NCBI GenBank assembly: GCA_017406465.1
Contig: JAFQYM010000018.1
Span: forward strand, 1 to 50,952
Length of the DNA stretch: 50,952 bases
Source: Kiritimatiellia bacterium
GTDB lineage: Bacteria; Verrucomicrobiota; Kiritimatiellia; RFP12; UBA1067
Reading direction: 5' to 3'
In this document: piece by piece, positions 42,750 to 50,576 of the stretch
Layout of the letters: every line of letters begins with the position of its first letter
Numbering within the stretch: the first letter of the stretch is position 1
The notes under the pieces: generated by a model
Seen by the model: only the letters and a program-made list of their open reading frames with translations
Database searches by the model: none
Told to the model about the DNA's origin: nothing
Position numbers and translations under genes: made by a program

Positions 42750-43994
42750 ATGAAGCTGTGGACTGACAAGGACTATCCAATAATCATATCGTGCGCTAAG
42801 GAGCTTTCGCGTTGGACTGAAATCGAGGTGCTCGACATGGGGTACCATCCGATCGAGGTCACCGAGAACACCGTCGTCGTCCGCGGAGCGATGAGGGACG
42901 TGATGAAGCTCAATCTCCATCTACGCACCGCTCACCGCGTTCTCGTGCCTCTTCTTAGGACGACATGCCGCAACATAAAGGACCTCTACGAAGCTACGCG
43001 CTCAATCGACTGGGAGAACCTGATCGAAGCCGATGGATACTTTTCAGTTTCGTCGATCGTCCACAACTACACGATACGCGACACGCGCATCCCCTCGCTC
43101 TACACGAAGGACGCGATAGCCGACCGCATGCGCGAGAAGTGCCAGCGCCGTCCTGATTCAGGCGGCGAGAACAGGGGAGCCGCAGTGTTCGTCTACTGGG
43201 AAAGGGACGAGGCGATAATATACCTCGACACTTCGGGCGAGCCGCTGTCTAAGCGCGGCTACAGGATGATTCCTGGCTCCGCGCCTATGCAGGAGACGCT
43301 CGCGGCCGCTTGCATAATGGCCCTAAGGTGGAACGGCAAGACGCCGTTCGTCTCTCCGATGTGCGGTTCCGGAACGCCCGCAATAGAGGCGGCGATGATA
43401 GCGATGAACAAGGCGCCCGGCTTTCTCAAGGGACACTTCGCGTTCCAGTCGATAAAGGGATATGGCAGCATAATCCCCGGCGAGAGCGCACCTCGCGTCG
43501 CTCCGCGCCAGCATGTTGGCGCGAGCCCCGAACAGATTTGGAAGGAACTTGTAATGGACGCTGCCGCCGCGGAGAAGAAAGAGGGGATTCCGCCGATAAT
43601 CGCGACGGACATTTCGCCCGAGGCCGTCGACAACGCCCATTCAAACGCTATAGCCGCGGGAGTTGCGCAGTACATCACTTTCAAGGCGTGCGACTTTGCC
43701 GACACTCCCGTTCCCGAATCTAACGCGTCGCCTCGCGGAGTCGTGTTCTTCAACCCAGAGTACGGCATTCGCCTCGGTACGTTCGAGGAGCTCGCGCCGG
43801 TATACGAGCGCATAGGAACTTTCATGAACGAGAAGTGCAATGGCTACACCGGCGGCCTTATCACAGGCAACCCCGACCTCGCGCGTCTCGTCAACCTCTA
43901 CTACAGGACAAGGATACCGTTCTTCAACGGACCTATAGACTGCCGGCTGTTCGTGTATCCCGGCTGTGAACTCAAAGGACAAAACGTCAAATGA
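42750..43994 (+). CDS. RlmL/YpsC-type RNA methyltransferase
   Basis: 414 residues. A THUMP-like N-terminal region (1-160) is followed by a Rossmann methyltransferase domain with SPMCGSGTPAIEAA (motif I, about 193-206), ATDISPEAVDNAHSNA and FFNPEYGIRLG (motif IV). Relatives make m2G in 23S rRNA. Oddity: motif IV reads NPEY where the family normally has NPPY. The 3' end overlaps the next gene by ATGA. Confidence 0.85.
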   Translation: MKLWTDKDYPIIISCAKELSRWTEIEVLDMGYHPIEVTENTVVVRGAMRDVMKLNLHLRTAHRVLVPLLRTTCRNIKDLYEATRSIDWENLIEADGYFSVSSIVHNYTIRDTRIPSLYTKDAIADRMREKCQRRPDSGGENRGAAVFVYWERDEAIIYLDTSGEPLSKRGYRMIPGSAPMQETLAAACIMALRWNGKTPFVSPMCGSGTPAIEAAMIAMNKAPGFLKGHFAFQSIKGYGSIIPGESAPRVAPRQHVGASPEQIWKELVMDAAAAEKKEGIPPIIATDISPEAVDNAHSNAIAAGVAQYITFKACDFADTPVPESNASPRGVVFFNPEYGIRLGTFEELAPVYERIGTFMNEKCNGYTGGLITGNPDLARLVNLYYRTRIPFFNGPIDCRLFVYPGCELKGQNVK

Positions 43995-44674
43995 ACTTCG
44001 AAGAATTCCTTGATGACGAGCCAAAGGCGCCGCCCGCCGCGACACCTGCTGATGAAGAGACAGCGGAATCTGCTGATGAAGGGGTTGCCGCCGAAGACAG
44101 CATCGACGTCCAGAAGGCGGTAGTCGAAGCTCTTGCGGCCGAAAAGGCCGAACAGGCGGAGACTATTGCCGCGCTTCGCGCCGAAAACGCCGAACTGAGA
44201 AAGAGCATTGTCGAACTCAAAAAAAACATCTCGGAACTTACCGATCGTGCGGAATCCGCAAAGAAGCAGATGCTTGACCAGAAAGCGGCGCTCGAGAAGG
44301 TAGGCGACGTGCTCGCGACGAACGCAGACAACGGTCTTTCGAACAAGGTCGCGCTTCTCGACCGCGACATCGACGTTCCAGATCGCTTCATCGGTGAGAC
44401 GCGCGACCACGTGCTTGAAGTCGTGCGCGAAGCGTGCGACAAGGCCGAAGCGGAAGGGCGTCTTAGAAGAGCTCAGCTTTTAGAGGGCGTTCTTGCCGCG
44501 AACGAGCCGGAAGGAACGCTTGCGAAGAAGCGTGCAAATCTTGAAAAGCTGTTTGCCGACAACGGCAACATAGTTTCCGGACCTGTCATTGCCGAACTTG
44601 AGAAGATTGGCATTTCCCATAAGAATGGGGAAGACTATTTGCTGCCAGCCGAAATAGTCAAACGCAATTATTAA
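43991..44674 (+). CDS. Coiled-coil protein of unknown function
   Basis: 227 residues. An acidic Pro/Ala-rich N-terminus precedes a coiled coil (about 38-105, Ala/Glu/Leu/Lys) and a C-terminal helical domain with DNGLSNKVALLDRDIDVP and RLRRAQLLEGVLAANEPEG. Soluble and acidic. It is translationally coupled to the methyltransferase gene, so possibly functionally linked. I do not recognise the family. Confidence 0.75.
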   Translation: MNFEEFLDDEPKAPPAATPADEETAESADEGVAAEDSIDVQKAVVEALAAEKAEQAETIAALRAENAELRKSIVELKKNISELTDRAESAKKQMLDQKAALEKVGDVLATNADNGLSNKVALLDRDIDVPDRFIGETRDHVLEVVREACDKAEAEGRLRRAQLLEGVLAANEPEGTLAKKRANLEKLFADNGNIVSGPVIAELEKIGISHKNGEDYLLPAEIVKRNY

Positions 44675-44699
44675 CAGGTGAATTGATATTTGATAAATA

Positions 44700-44753
44700 A
44701 TATCAACAACATTGTGAACATTGTTTATATTACTGTTGATAATGTTGATATCA
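44700..44753. promoter_or_regulatory. DnaA-box-like cluster in AT-rich gap
   Basis: ATATCAACA (44700-44708), TGTTGATAA (44734-44742) and TGTTGATATC (44744-44753) lie within about 110 AT-rich bases (44675-44785). Together with the mnmG and dnaA gaps this gives three box-bearing AT-rich gaps within 7 kb. Confidence 0.4.
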
Positions 44754-44797
44754 GCCCTCTTGATAGTTGATAAAATAAAGTCCATAATATCGCCGCG

Positions 44798-45283
44798 TTG
44801 AAAAACCTTAGTCCAGAGTTCTGCAAAAGCGTAAAGTCGGCTCGCCGCGAGGCGGGGTTGACCCAGGGGCAGCTTGCGGCTGAAGTCGGCTGCAAGCAGT
44901 CGGCGCTTTCAATGTTTGAGCAGGGCGATGGAACGAAGCTCAATGACGAGGTAATCGAGAAGCTGGCGAAAAAGTTCAATCTTTCGCTCTCACCATCAGC
45001 TTCTCCCGCCAAAGTTAACACTCTCCCACTCCCCCACTCCTCCACTCCCCCTCTTCTCCGCGGTTTTTGCCCGAATCCCCACTGCCCGACAAACAAGGAG
45101 TATTTCGTCGAGGAGATTCGGCTTTTCCTTCCCGACCGCGAAACAGCCGACCCCGTCGGCGGGAAGTATTGCGCGATGTGTGGTGAGCTTTTAGAGAGAA
45201 AATGCCCGAATTGCGGAGCCGCCATCCATGCCGGAGCGATCTGCTCTCTTTGCGGCCAGCCGTACGTTGTCATAGCCGAGTAA
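44798..45283 (+). CDS. XRE-type HTH regulator with zinc-ribbon C-terminus
   Basis: 161 residues. A helix-turn-helix (about 8-60, with GLTQGQLAAEVGCKQSAL) is joined to a treble/zinc-ribbon part (CPNPHCPTN, CAMCGE, CPNCGA, CSLCGQ). It is probably a DNA-binding regulator. The TTG start is inferred from the first residues of the HTH and from CATAAT nine bases upstream. Oddity: the linker (TLPLPHSSTPPLLRG) is encoded by a CCACTCCTC word repeat. Confidence 0.75.
   Translation: MKNLSPEFCKSVKSARREAGLTQGQLAAEVGCKQSALSMFEQGDGTKLNDEVIEKLAKKFNLSLSPSASPAKVNTLPLPHSSTPPLLRGFCPNPHCPTNKEYFVEEIRLFLPDRETADPVGGKYCAMCGELLERKCPNCGAAIHAGAICSLCGQPYVVIAE
45020..45056. repeat. CCACTCCTC word array inside HTH gene
   Basis: CTCTCCCACTCCCCCACTCC and further words match the intergenic array at 49159-49248. 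They are translated as a Pro/Ser/Leu linker between the HTH and zinc-ribbon domains. Confidence 0.6.
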
Positions 45284-45293
45284 GGCGATGATT

Positions 45294-45302
45294 TGGTAAA
45301 AT
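45294..45302 (+). promoter_or_regulatory. Extended -10 promoter of the second GH9 gene
   Basis: TGGTAAAAT lies 42 bases before the ATG, followed by a leader with GGAGA as ribosome site. Confidence 0.5.
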
Positions 45303-45344
45303 ATCCGTAGTGCTTTCCTAAAACTAAGCGAAAACGGAGACCGA

Positions 45345-48300
45345 ATGAAAAACTTTAACTGCGCTTTGCTGTTGAGTGTTTTTTCCCTGTACGCGACAGT
45401 TGCTCTTGCCGCGACAAATGACGACTCCTTGAGTGACGTTCCCGACCTCAAGCCGGAAGTGATGCGAGTCTACGGCGTGAGAAGCGCGCAGTCGCTCAAC
45501 GACGTGACTATCAAGGTAGTGCTCGGTGCGGCGACTGGCCCTGGTCGCGACAAGCAGGAGGCCTACCGCATTATAAGCGACGACGACGATGCATACTCCT
45601 ACGAGAAGTTCGTGAGACCTACGAAGATCGTCGTCGCGAAGCCGCCGAAAAAGGAATTCGACATTCCGCCAGGGGGCAAGCCGAAGGGCGCTGTATCCAC
45701 TCTTACGCGCGCGGAAGTCGTATTCGAAGTTCCGTTCCCGCTGAAGAAAGGCGTACGCTATTCCGTTGTTGCGCAGGGCGAGAAGGGCGGCGCCATGGTG
45801 ACGGCTGGCCTTTGCGGCGCGTCGTTCGTCCACGGTGGTGCGCCGGAAATCGATGGCGACAAAATTGCCGCGCGGATGACTGGCTTCCGCCGTGTCACGC
45901 CTGTCGGCGACGGCAAGATCCTCTGCGAGTTCGGCCACGGCTATTCGCCAGACGGCGGGCTCAAGCTCGCGAACTGGAAGGTCACGGTGAACGGCAAGCC
46001 AGTCAAAGTCGCCGCGCTTGGTCGTCGTTCCCGGCTTGAATGTTATCTGCCTTCCGGCTGGCCGTTCCAGGGCTTTCTCGAGAACTGCGTCTTCCTCGAT
46101 CTCGCGCGTCCGCTTTCCGATGGCGACGCGATTTCGGTCGAGGTCGCGCCAGCCGTTTGCGCGGGCGAGCGCACGGCATCGTTCGTCTTTAATTCCGCGA
46201 AGTCGCTTTCGCAGTCGATCAAAGTAAACCAGGTTGGCTATCTTCCCGATGCGCCGAAGATCGCATATGTCGGTCGCTGGCTCGGGTCGTTCCCCGATGG
46301 TGGCGCAGTTTCTGCCGATGTGAAAGCAGGAGCTGTCGAAAACTACACGAAGGAAGCGTACTACGCCGAGGCAGGGAAGGGCACGCAAGAAGACCGCGAG
46401 AACGCGCGTCTTGCCGCGGAAGCGGAAGCCGAGAAAGCTGCGGAGCAGGCGCGCGAAAACGCGGCAGATTCCCCTCGTGGCGAATACGATTCACTCGCGC
46501 CGTATGCGCTTAGGTTCCGCGAAATCCCAAGCTTCGCGCTTCTCGACGCGGCGACAGGAAAGAAGGCGTTCGAGGGTCGTCTCGCGTTCGTCCACAACGG
46601 TCTTGAGATGGACGGCAAGAACAACTACTCTGGCGAGAATGTCTACATCGCAGACTTCACCGCGTTCAAGACGCCTGGACGGTATGTCCTCTCCATCGCG
46701 GGAGTCGGGCGTTCGCTTCCTTTTGAGATTTCGCCGAGCGTCTACGAAAAGGCGTTCAAGGCGCAGGCGCAGGGCGTGTATATCCAGCGGTGCGGCATTG
46801 CGCTTGATCCAAAGCTCTCGGGCGGATGGAAGCGCATCGCCTGCCACACGAACGGCGTCGTCACGACGACCTGCGGGCATTGGGAGAGCAACGAGTGGGG
46901 TAAGTTCGTCGAGAACATTGAAACGGTTCCGAACCCTGCGTGGCCAGCGGTTAAGGCGAAGCGCACGAAGATTATGGGCGATGCATCGCGCGCGAACCTC
47001 AGGGTCGAGACTGTCGGCGCGACAAAGAAGAATGGCGACGAGTTTGTGACGGGAGACGGCGAGAAGAACGGCCTTGTCGCGCCGATTGCGTTCGACGCGG
47101 CGAAGGGCGCGACAGTCGCTTTCTCCGTGAAGCGCGACGACTCGGTCGCGGGCAGCAAGTGGGATGGCGAGCTCTTTTCGTTCGGGCGCACCGTCAGTAT
47201 CAACGTTGGCTGGGGAGTCGTAAAGTTCGGCAACGCGTATGGTTCTCGTATCAACGACAAGAAGTGGCATCGCTTCCTCGTCCGCGTGAAGCCAGTGGAC
47301 GAAAGGGGCTTGAGCGAGATCGAGCTGCGTGTCGACGGAACGTGGCGCACGGGCTGGAAGTACAAGGTCGAACGGTTCCTCTCGAAGGGGCCGGTCGACG
47401 CGATTCGCCTCGCGCACGTGACTGGCGCAGCCGAGGGGCTTTCGGTGCGCGACGTCATCGCGTTCACTCGTCCGCTTGAAGACGGCGAGATCGACATCCT
47501 CGACTCGTCCGTTCCCGAGACGCTGCCGCGCACGCTCGCCGCCTCGGGCGGGCACCACGATGCTGGCGACTACAATCCGCGTTCGCATATCGACGTCGCG
47601 CAGTCGCTTCTCGACGCCTACGAACTTAAGCCCGGCAACTTCTACGACGGGCAGCTTTCCGTTCCCGAGCGCGGCAACTCGATCCCCGACATCGTCGACG
47701 AGGCGATGTGGGCGGTGCGTGTCTGGGCTGGACTCCAGGAAGAGGACGGCAGCGTCAGGAACGGCACGGAATCGCAGGGCGATCCGAACTTCGTCCAGAC
47801 CGTCGAACTCGACGACAAGGGCGACTATGCGTGGGCGAAGGACACGAAGGGCTCGTATCTCGCCGCCGGCGTCTTCGCGCAGGCAGCGCGCGTCCTCGGC
47901 GGGCTTGGTCGCAAGGACGAGTCGCGCGAGTGGCTTGCTCGCGCGCGCCGCGCCTACGATTGGGCCGTTGCGAATCCGACGAAGGGCGTGAAGGGTCTCC
48001 AGAAGTGGGGCGAGTATAACCTTGCGCTTCGTGCATACGCCGCAGCGCAACTTTACCACACGACGTGGGAAAAGAAGTATCACACCGACTTTCTCGATGC
48101 GACGCCGTGGCGCGAGACGCCCGGCACCGAGCTTATGAGCAACGGATTTTTCGACCTGCGGCTCGCCGCCTACGCGTATATCCTCATTCCGCGCGAGAAG
48201 GCCGACGCTGCTGTGTGGGACGCGGTGCTTGGCGCGATTCGCAAGGAGGCGGAGATGTATGAGCGCGGCTCGGCGACGATGGCGTACAAGTTCCTGAAGC

Positions 48301-48728
48301 ATCCTTTCGCGCCGATCACATGGGGCACCGGCGCCTACGAGAACTACGCCGTTCCCGCGGCGTTCCTCTGGGTGCTGACGGGCGAGGGGAAGTGGCGCGA
48401 CTGGCTTGTCCGCACATGCGACAACACGCTCGGCGCGAACCCGATGGGGCTCAGCTGGATCACGGGACTCGGCGAGAGAACGATACGCTGCCCCTTGCAC
48501 AACAGCCGCTACCGTCCGGAGGGGCTTCCCGCAGACGGGCTGCAGGCCGAGGGGCCGAACGCGCGCTTCGCCGGCTACTCGTACAAAGACACGGCGTACC
48601 CGCGCTGCACTGAGCGCTTCGCCGTGCTCAACGAATTCGCCGACGTCCACTTCGCGATTGCGATGGACGAGCCAATCGTAAACAACATGGCAAACACGAT
48701 GATGGTCTTCGGCCTCCTCGCGAAGTGA
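45345..48728 (+). CDS. Secreted GH9 enzyme with inserted beta-sandwich domain
   Basis: 1127 residues. The signal peptide is about 1-23. An N-terminal beta region is homologous to that of the GH9 at 10822-13461. The CelD_N-like Ig domain begins NQVGYLPDAPK (295). It carries a 60-residue charged Ala/Glu helical insertion (about 325-385). The catalytic domain begins about 465, is interrupted at about 535-720 by a LamG/concanavalin-like jelly-roll (SVKRDDSVAGSKWDGELFSF, WHRFLVRVKPVDERG, LRVDGTW), and resumes with ASGGHHDAGDYN (734-744). The catalytic acid is E1109 (DEPIVNN). A beta-glucanase role is likely. The insert sits just before the catalytic aspartates and may bind glycan. Confidence 0.92.
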   Translation: MKNFNCALLLSVFSLYATVALAATNDDSLSDVPDLKPEVMRVYGVRSAQSLNDVTIKVVLGAATGPGRDKQEAYRIISDDDDAYSYEKFVRPTKIVVAKPPKKEFDIPPGGKPKGAVSTLTRAEVVFEVPFPLKKGVRYSVVAQGEKGGAMVTAGLCGASFVHGGAPEIDGDKIAARMTGFRRVTPVGDGKILCEFGHGYSPDGGLKLANWKVTVNGKPVKVAALGRRSRLECYLPSGWPFQGFLENCVFLDLARPLSDGDAISVEVAPAVCAGERTASFVFNSAKSLSQSIKVNQVGYLPDAPKIAYVGRWLGSFPDGGAVSADVKAGAVENYTKEAYYAEAGKGTQEDRENARLAAEAEAEKAAEQARENAADSPRGEYDSLAPYALRFREIPSFALLDAATGKKAFEGRLAFVHNGLEMDGKNNYSGENVYIADFTAFKTPGRYVLSIAGVGRSLPFEISPSVYEKAFKAQAQGVYIQRCGIALDPKLSGGWKRIACHTNGVVTTTCGHWESNEWGKFVENIETVPNPAWPAVKAKRTKIMGDASRANLRVETVGATKKNGDEFVTGDGEKNGLVAPIAFDAAKGATVAFSVKRDDSVAGSKWDGELFSFGRTVSINVGWGVVKFGNAYGSRINDKKWHRFLVRVKPVDERGLSEIELRVDGTWRTGWKYKVERFLSKGPVDAIRLAHVTGAAEGLSVRDVIAFTRPLEDGEIDILDSSVPETLPRTLAASGGHHDAGDYNPRSHIDVAQSLLDAYELKPGNFYDGQLSVPERGNSIPDIVDEAMWAVRVWAGLQEEDGSVRNGTESQGDPNFVQTVELDDKGDYAWAKDTKGSYLAAGVFAQAARVLGGLGRKDESREWLARARRAYDWAVANPTKGVKGLQKWGEYNLALRAYAAAQLYHTTWEKKYHTDFLDATPWRETPGTELMSNGFFDLRLAAYAYILIPREKADAAVWDAVLGAIRKEAEMYERGSATMAYKFLKHPFAPITWGTGAYENYAVPAAFLWVLTGEGKWRDWLVRTCDNTLGANPMGLSWITGLGERTIRCPLHNSRYRPEGLPADGLQAEGPNARFAGYSYKDTAYPRCTERFAVLNEFADVHFAIAMDEPIVNNMANTMMVFGLLAK

Positions 48729-48806
48729 CCTTTGCCATTGACGCTCCGAACGATGTATAGCGGTAGCACGTCCGCGGAGGGGCGAGTTTCGGCTTAGGGC
48801 TCGCTA

Positions 48807-48832
48807 GCTTTGCCGCGGATACGCGGCAAAGC
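48807..48832. terminator. Hairpin downstream of second GH9 gene
   Basis: GCTTTGCCGCG (48807-48817), loop GATA, CGCGGCAAAGC (48822-48832): a perfect 11-bp stem. It lies about 80 bases after the GH9 stop. No T run follows, so terminator action is uncertain. Confidence 0.5.
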
Positions 48833-48834
48833 TC

Positions 48835-48952
48835 CGGCGAAAAAGGCGGTGGCGACATCGATTTCGCGGTCTTTCACATTTTGCCAGTGCCGTCAAGCCT
48901 CTCGGCAAAATGACGACGCGTCGAAATCGGGTCGCTTCCGTCTTTTTCGCCG
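48835..48952. repeat. 118-base quasi-palindrome
   Basis: Nested inverted segments: GGCGAAAAAGGCGG (48836-48849) with CCGTCTTTTTCGCC (48938-48951), GCGAC with GTCGC, CGATTTCG with CGAAATCG, and CATTTTGCC (48877-48885) with GGCAAAATG (48904-48912). About 35 base pairs with small internal loops result, one stem base changed to a G-T pair. Confidence 0.75.
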
Positions 48953-49007
48953 TCGCGTCGCATTGCGCCGAAACACCCCCTCCGCTCCCGCGCGGCAAAT
49001 TCGTCGC

Positions 49008-49031
49008 GATTTCGTCCGCGCCATAATCTCA
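49008..49031. repeat. 24-base direct repeat, left copy
   Basis: GATTTCGTCCGC followed by GCCATAATCTCA. The right copy at 49476-49499 differs at one base. The copies bracket 444 bases of structured sequence. Confidence 0.85.
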
Positions 49032-49066
49032 TTTCGCCGTGCTTGATTTTCGCGCGGCTTTTTCGC

Positions 49067-49072
49067 TATAAT
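49067..49072 (+). promoter_or_regulatory. TATAAT box in the structured gap
   Basis: TATAAT at 49067-49072 follows TTTTTCGC. Unlike the other promoters of the window no start codon lies 6-8 bases later, so a non-coding transcript starting near 49079 is possible. Confidence 0.4.
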
Positions 49073-49078
49073 ACTCTC

Positions 49079-49140
49079 ATCCCGCGAGGCGAACTGTAGT
49101 TCCCCCAATGGTAGACCGTGCGCGGCGCGGGGTCATAGTC
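49079..49140 (+). ncRNA. Candidate small structured RNA (doubtful)
   Basis: Downstream of the TATAAT box, CCCGCG (49081-49086) can pair with CGCGGG near 49130. The enclosed sequence has GAACTGTAGTTC (a small hairpin) and AATGGTAGACC, which resembles a tRNA D-arm. The distance to the closing stem is too short for an anticodon arm, so it is not a normal tRNA. Function unknown. Confidence 0.25.
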
Positions 49141-49158
49141 CGGAAAACGGAAAGGATA

Positions 49159-49248
49159 GTGGGTGAGTTGAGAGTGGGTGAGTGAGGGAGTCGGCAAATT
49201 AACTCCTCCACTCCACCAATCCTCCACTCCGACACTTCTTCCTCTCCC
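49159..49248. repeat. CCACTCCTC word-repeat element
   Basis: GTGGGTGAGTTGAGAGTGGG and GAGTGAGGGAG are roughly inverted against ACTCCTCCACTCCACC and CCTCCACTCC. The same words occur inside the HTH gene at 45020-45056. Confidence 0.6.
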
Positions 49249-49288
49249 GCCGGGCGTTTAACAATGTAGCATCAACGCTACACGTCGA

Positions 49289-49404
49289 TCTGACAAAATA
49301 CTAGCACTAGTTAGAACTGAACGGCAGGTAAGTGACGATGCGCCCAGCTGGGCGTATTCTTTCTTCATGTATTCAGTTCGGGCCTGTGCTAGGGCTTTGT
49401 CAGA
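49289..49404. repeat. 116-base quasi-palindrome
   Basis: Nested pairs: TCTGACAAA (49289-49297) with TTTGTCAGA (49396-49404), CTAGCAC (49301-49307) with GTGCTAG (49386-49392), GAACTGAA (49314-49321) with TTCAGTTC (49372-49379), and a central CGCCCAG/CTGGGCG palindrome. The outer two internal loops are symmetric (3+3 and 6+6 bases). Confidence 0.8.
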
Positions 49405-49475
49405 GTGCATGGGAGGGAGAATGCGCCCCTTTTCATGCACTGGACGGGCCAACGGCGAACAAAAGCGCAGGATGA

Positions 49476-49499
49476 GATTTCGTCCGCACCATAATCTCA
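49476..49499. repeat. 24-base direct repeat, right copy
   Basis: GATTTCGTCCGC followed by ACCATAATCTCA, one mismatch to the copy at 49008-49031. It is directly followed by ACACAGAGACGCGGAG words. Confidence 0.85.
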
Positions 49500-49539
49500 C
49501 ACAGAGACGCGGAGATGCGGAGAGGAAAGAAAGGGACGC

Positions 49540-50493
49540 ATGAAAAGGTTGATTGCAATGGCGATTATAGCAGTTACGGCCATCGAGTTCGTTTCTGCCA
49601 CGCCGACGGTGACAGACATCACGGCAAAGCAGCGGTATCCGTGGAACGGGCTTGTGGATATCTCCTGCAAGGTGTCGGGGATAGAAGCGGATGCGGGCGG
49701 ATACGAGTTTGCAGTGGTTGCCGTCAATAAAGAAACGGGCAGGGAATACACGGTCTCAAACTTTTCGATTCAGCATAATGGCGAGGAAGTGTCTGATGTT
49801 TGCGGCAACGGCGACTATTCGTTCTTGTGGAATGCGCGTGAAGACATGGGGCAGATCGTCATTGAGCGCATGACCGTGCGTATCACGCTTGAGGCACTTG
49901 CCGTCTCTGTGGGTAAGGTTCAGCTCTGGGCAGGTGGCCCGTACTGGGCCGACAGGAATATCGGCGCGGATGCGCCGTGGGATTATGGCCTTTACTTCTG
50001 GTGGGGCGACACGACGGGGCATCGGCCAGGTTACAATTTCAGCTCGGGCAATTCCGCCATTTATACATACCGTAAGCGCGTATCTGAACTGCAAAGCGCC
50101 GGTTGGGTGACGAGTAGCGGTGTCCTTGCGCCAAGCCACGATGCGGCGCATGTCAAGTGGGGTGGCGCTTGGCGGATGCCGACGAAACAGGAGTTTGACG
50201 GTCTCAACAACAATTGCGATTGGACGTGGACGACGCAGAACGGCGTGAACGGCTATGCCGTTCGCGGCAGGGGCGCCTACGCCTCCAACAGCATCTTTCT
50301 CCCCGCCGCCGGCTACTGCGGCGGGGCTTCGCTCTACAGTTCCGGTTCGTACGGCAGCTACTGGTCGTCCGTCCCGTACTCGGACTACGACTACGCCTAC
50401 GAGTTGGACTTCAATTCTGGCAATCACCGCACGGACTACTACTACCGCTACTTCGGGCAGTCTGTTCGTCCTGTCCAAGGGCTCGCCAAATAG
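49540..50493 (+). CDS. Secreted FISUMP-domain protein
   Basis: 317 residues. The signal peptide is about 1-20. A beta-rich N-terminal domain (21-125) starts VTDITAKQRYPWNGLVDISC. Residues about 130-315 form a Fibrobacter succinogenes major paralogous (FISUMP) domain: WADRNIGADAPWDYGLYFWW, WGGAWRMPTKQEF, LPAAGYCGG, YWSSV and GQSVRPV. The fold is C-type-lectin/formylglycine-enzyme related, and these proteins are surface or fibre-associated with unknown ligand. AAGGG precedes the ATG. The next gene also encodes a secreted protein. Confidence 0.88.
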   Translation: MKRLIAMAIIAVTAIEFVSATPTVTDITAKQRYPWNGLVDISCKVSGIEADAGGYEFAVVAVNKETGREYTVSNFSIQHNGEEVSDVCGNGDYSFLWNAREDMGQIVIERMTVRITLEALAVSVGKVQLWAGGPYWADRNIGADAPWDYGLYFWWGDTTGHRPGYNFSSGNSAIYTYRKRVSELQSAGWVTSSGVLAPSHDAAHVKWGGAWRMPTKQEFDGLNNNCDWTWTTQNGVNGYAVRGRGAYASNSIFLPAAGYCGGASLYSSGSYGSYWSSVPYSDYDYAYELDFNSGNHRTDYYYRYFGQSVRPVQGLAK

Positions 50494-50576
50494 CGAACGA
50501 GATGCGCGAGTGCTGTTTTACAAAGCCAGCTGAAAAGCCGCGTATGCCACATGCGACTTGTCGCAGGGCACGCAGG

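Larger units (their letters stand above)
48729..49539. other. 811-base structured intergenic region
   Basis: No protein gene that I trust. It holds, in order, an 11-bp hairpin, a 118-base quasi-palindrome, a 24-base direct repeat, a TATAAT box with a possible small RNA, a word-repeat array, a second 116-base quasi-palindrome and the second copy of the direct repeat. The region is described piece by piece below. Confidence 0.6.

Noticed and set aside
46491..48650. 719-codon open frame antisense to the second GH9 gene
   Set aside because: It is a GC-rich codon-position shadow of the GH9 gene. Its translation has Arg/Val/Leu-biased low-complexity content, no domain and no start signal.
49092..49140. 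tRNA gene suggested by a D-arm-like AATGGTAGAC
   Set aside because: No room for an anticodon arm and no normal T-loop. Kept only as a doubtful structured RNA.
49255..49316. Integron attC-like site (GTTTAAC ... GTTAGAA)
   Set aside because: The first core fits RYYYAAC, but the second does not fit GTTRRRY and does not pair with it, and no integrase is present.
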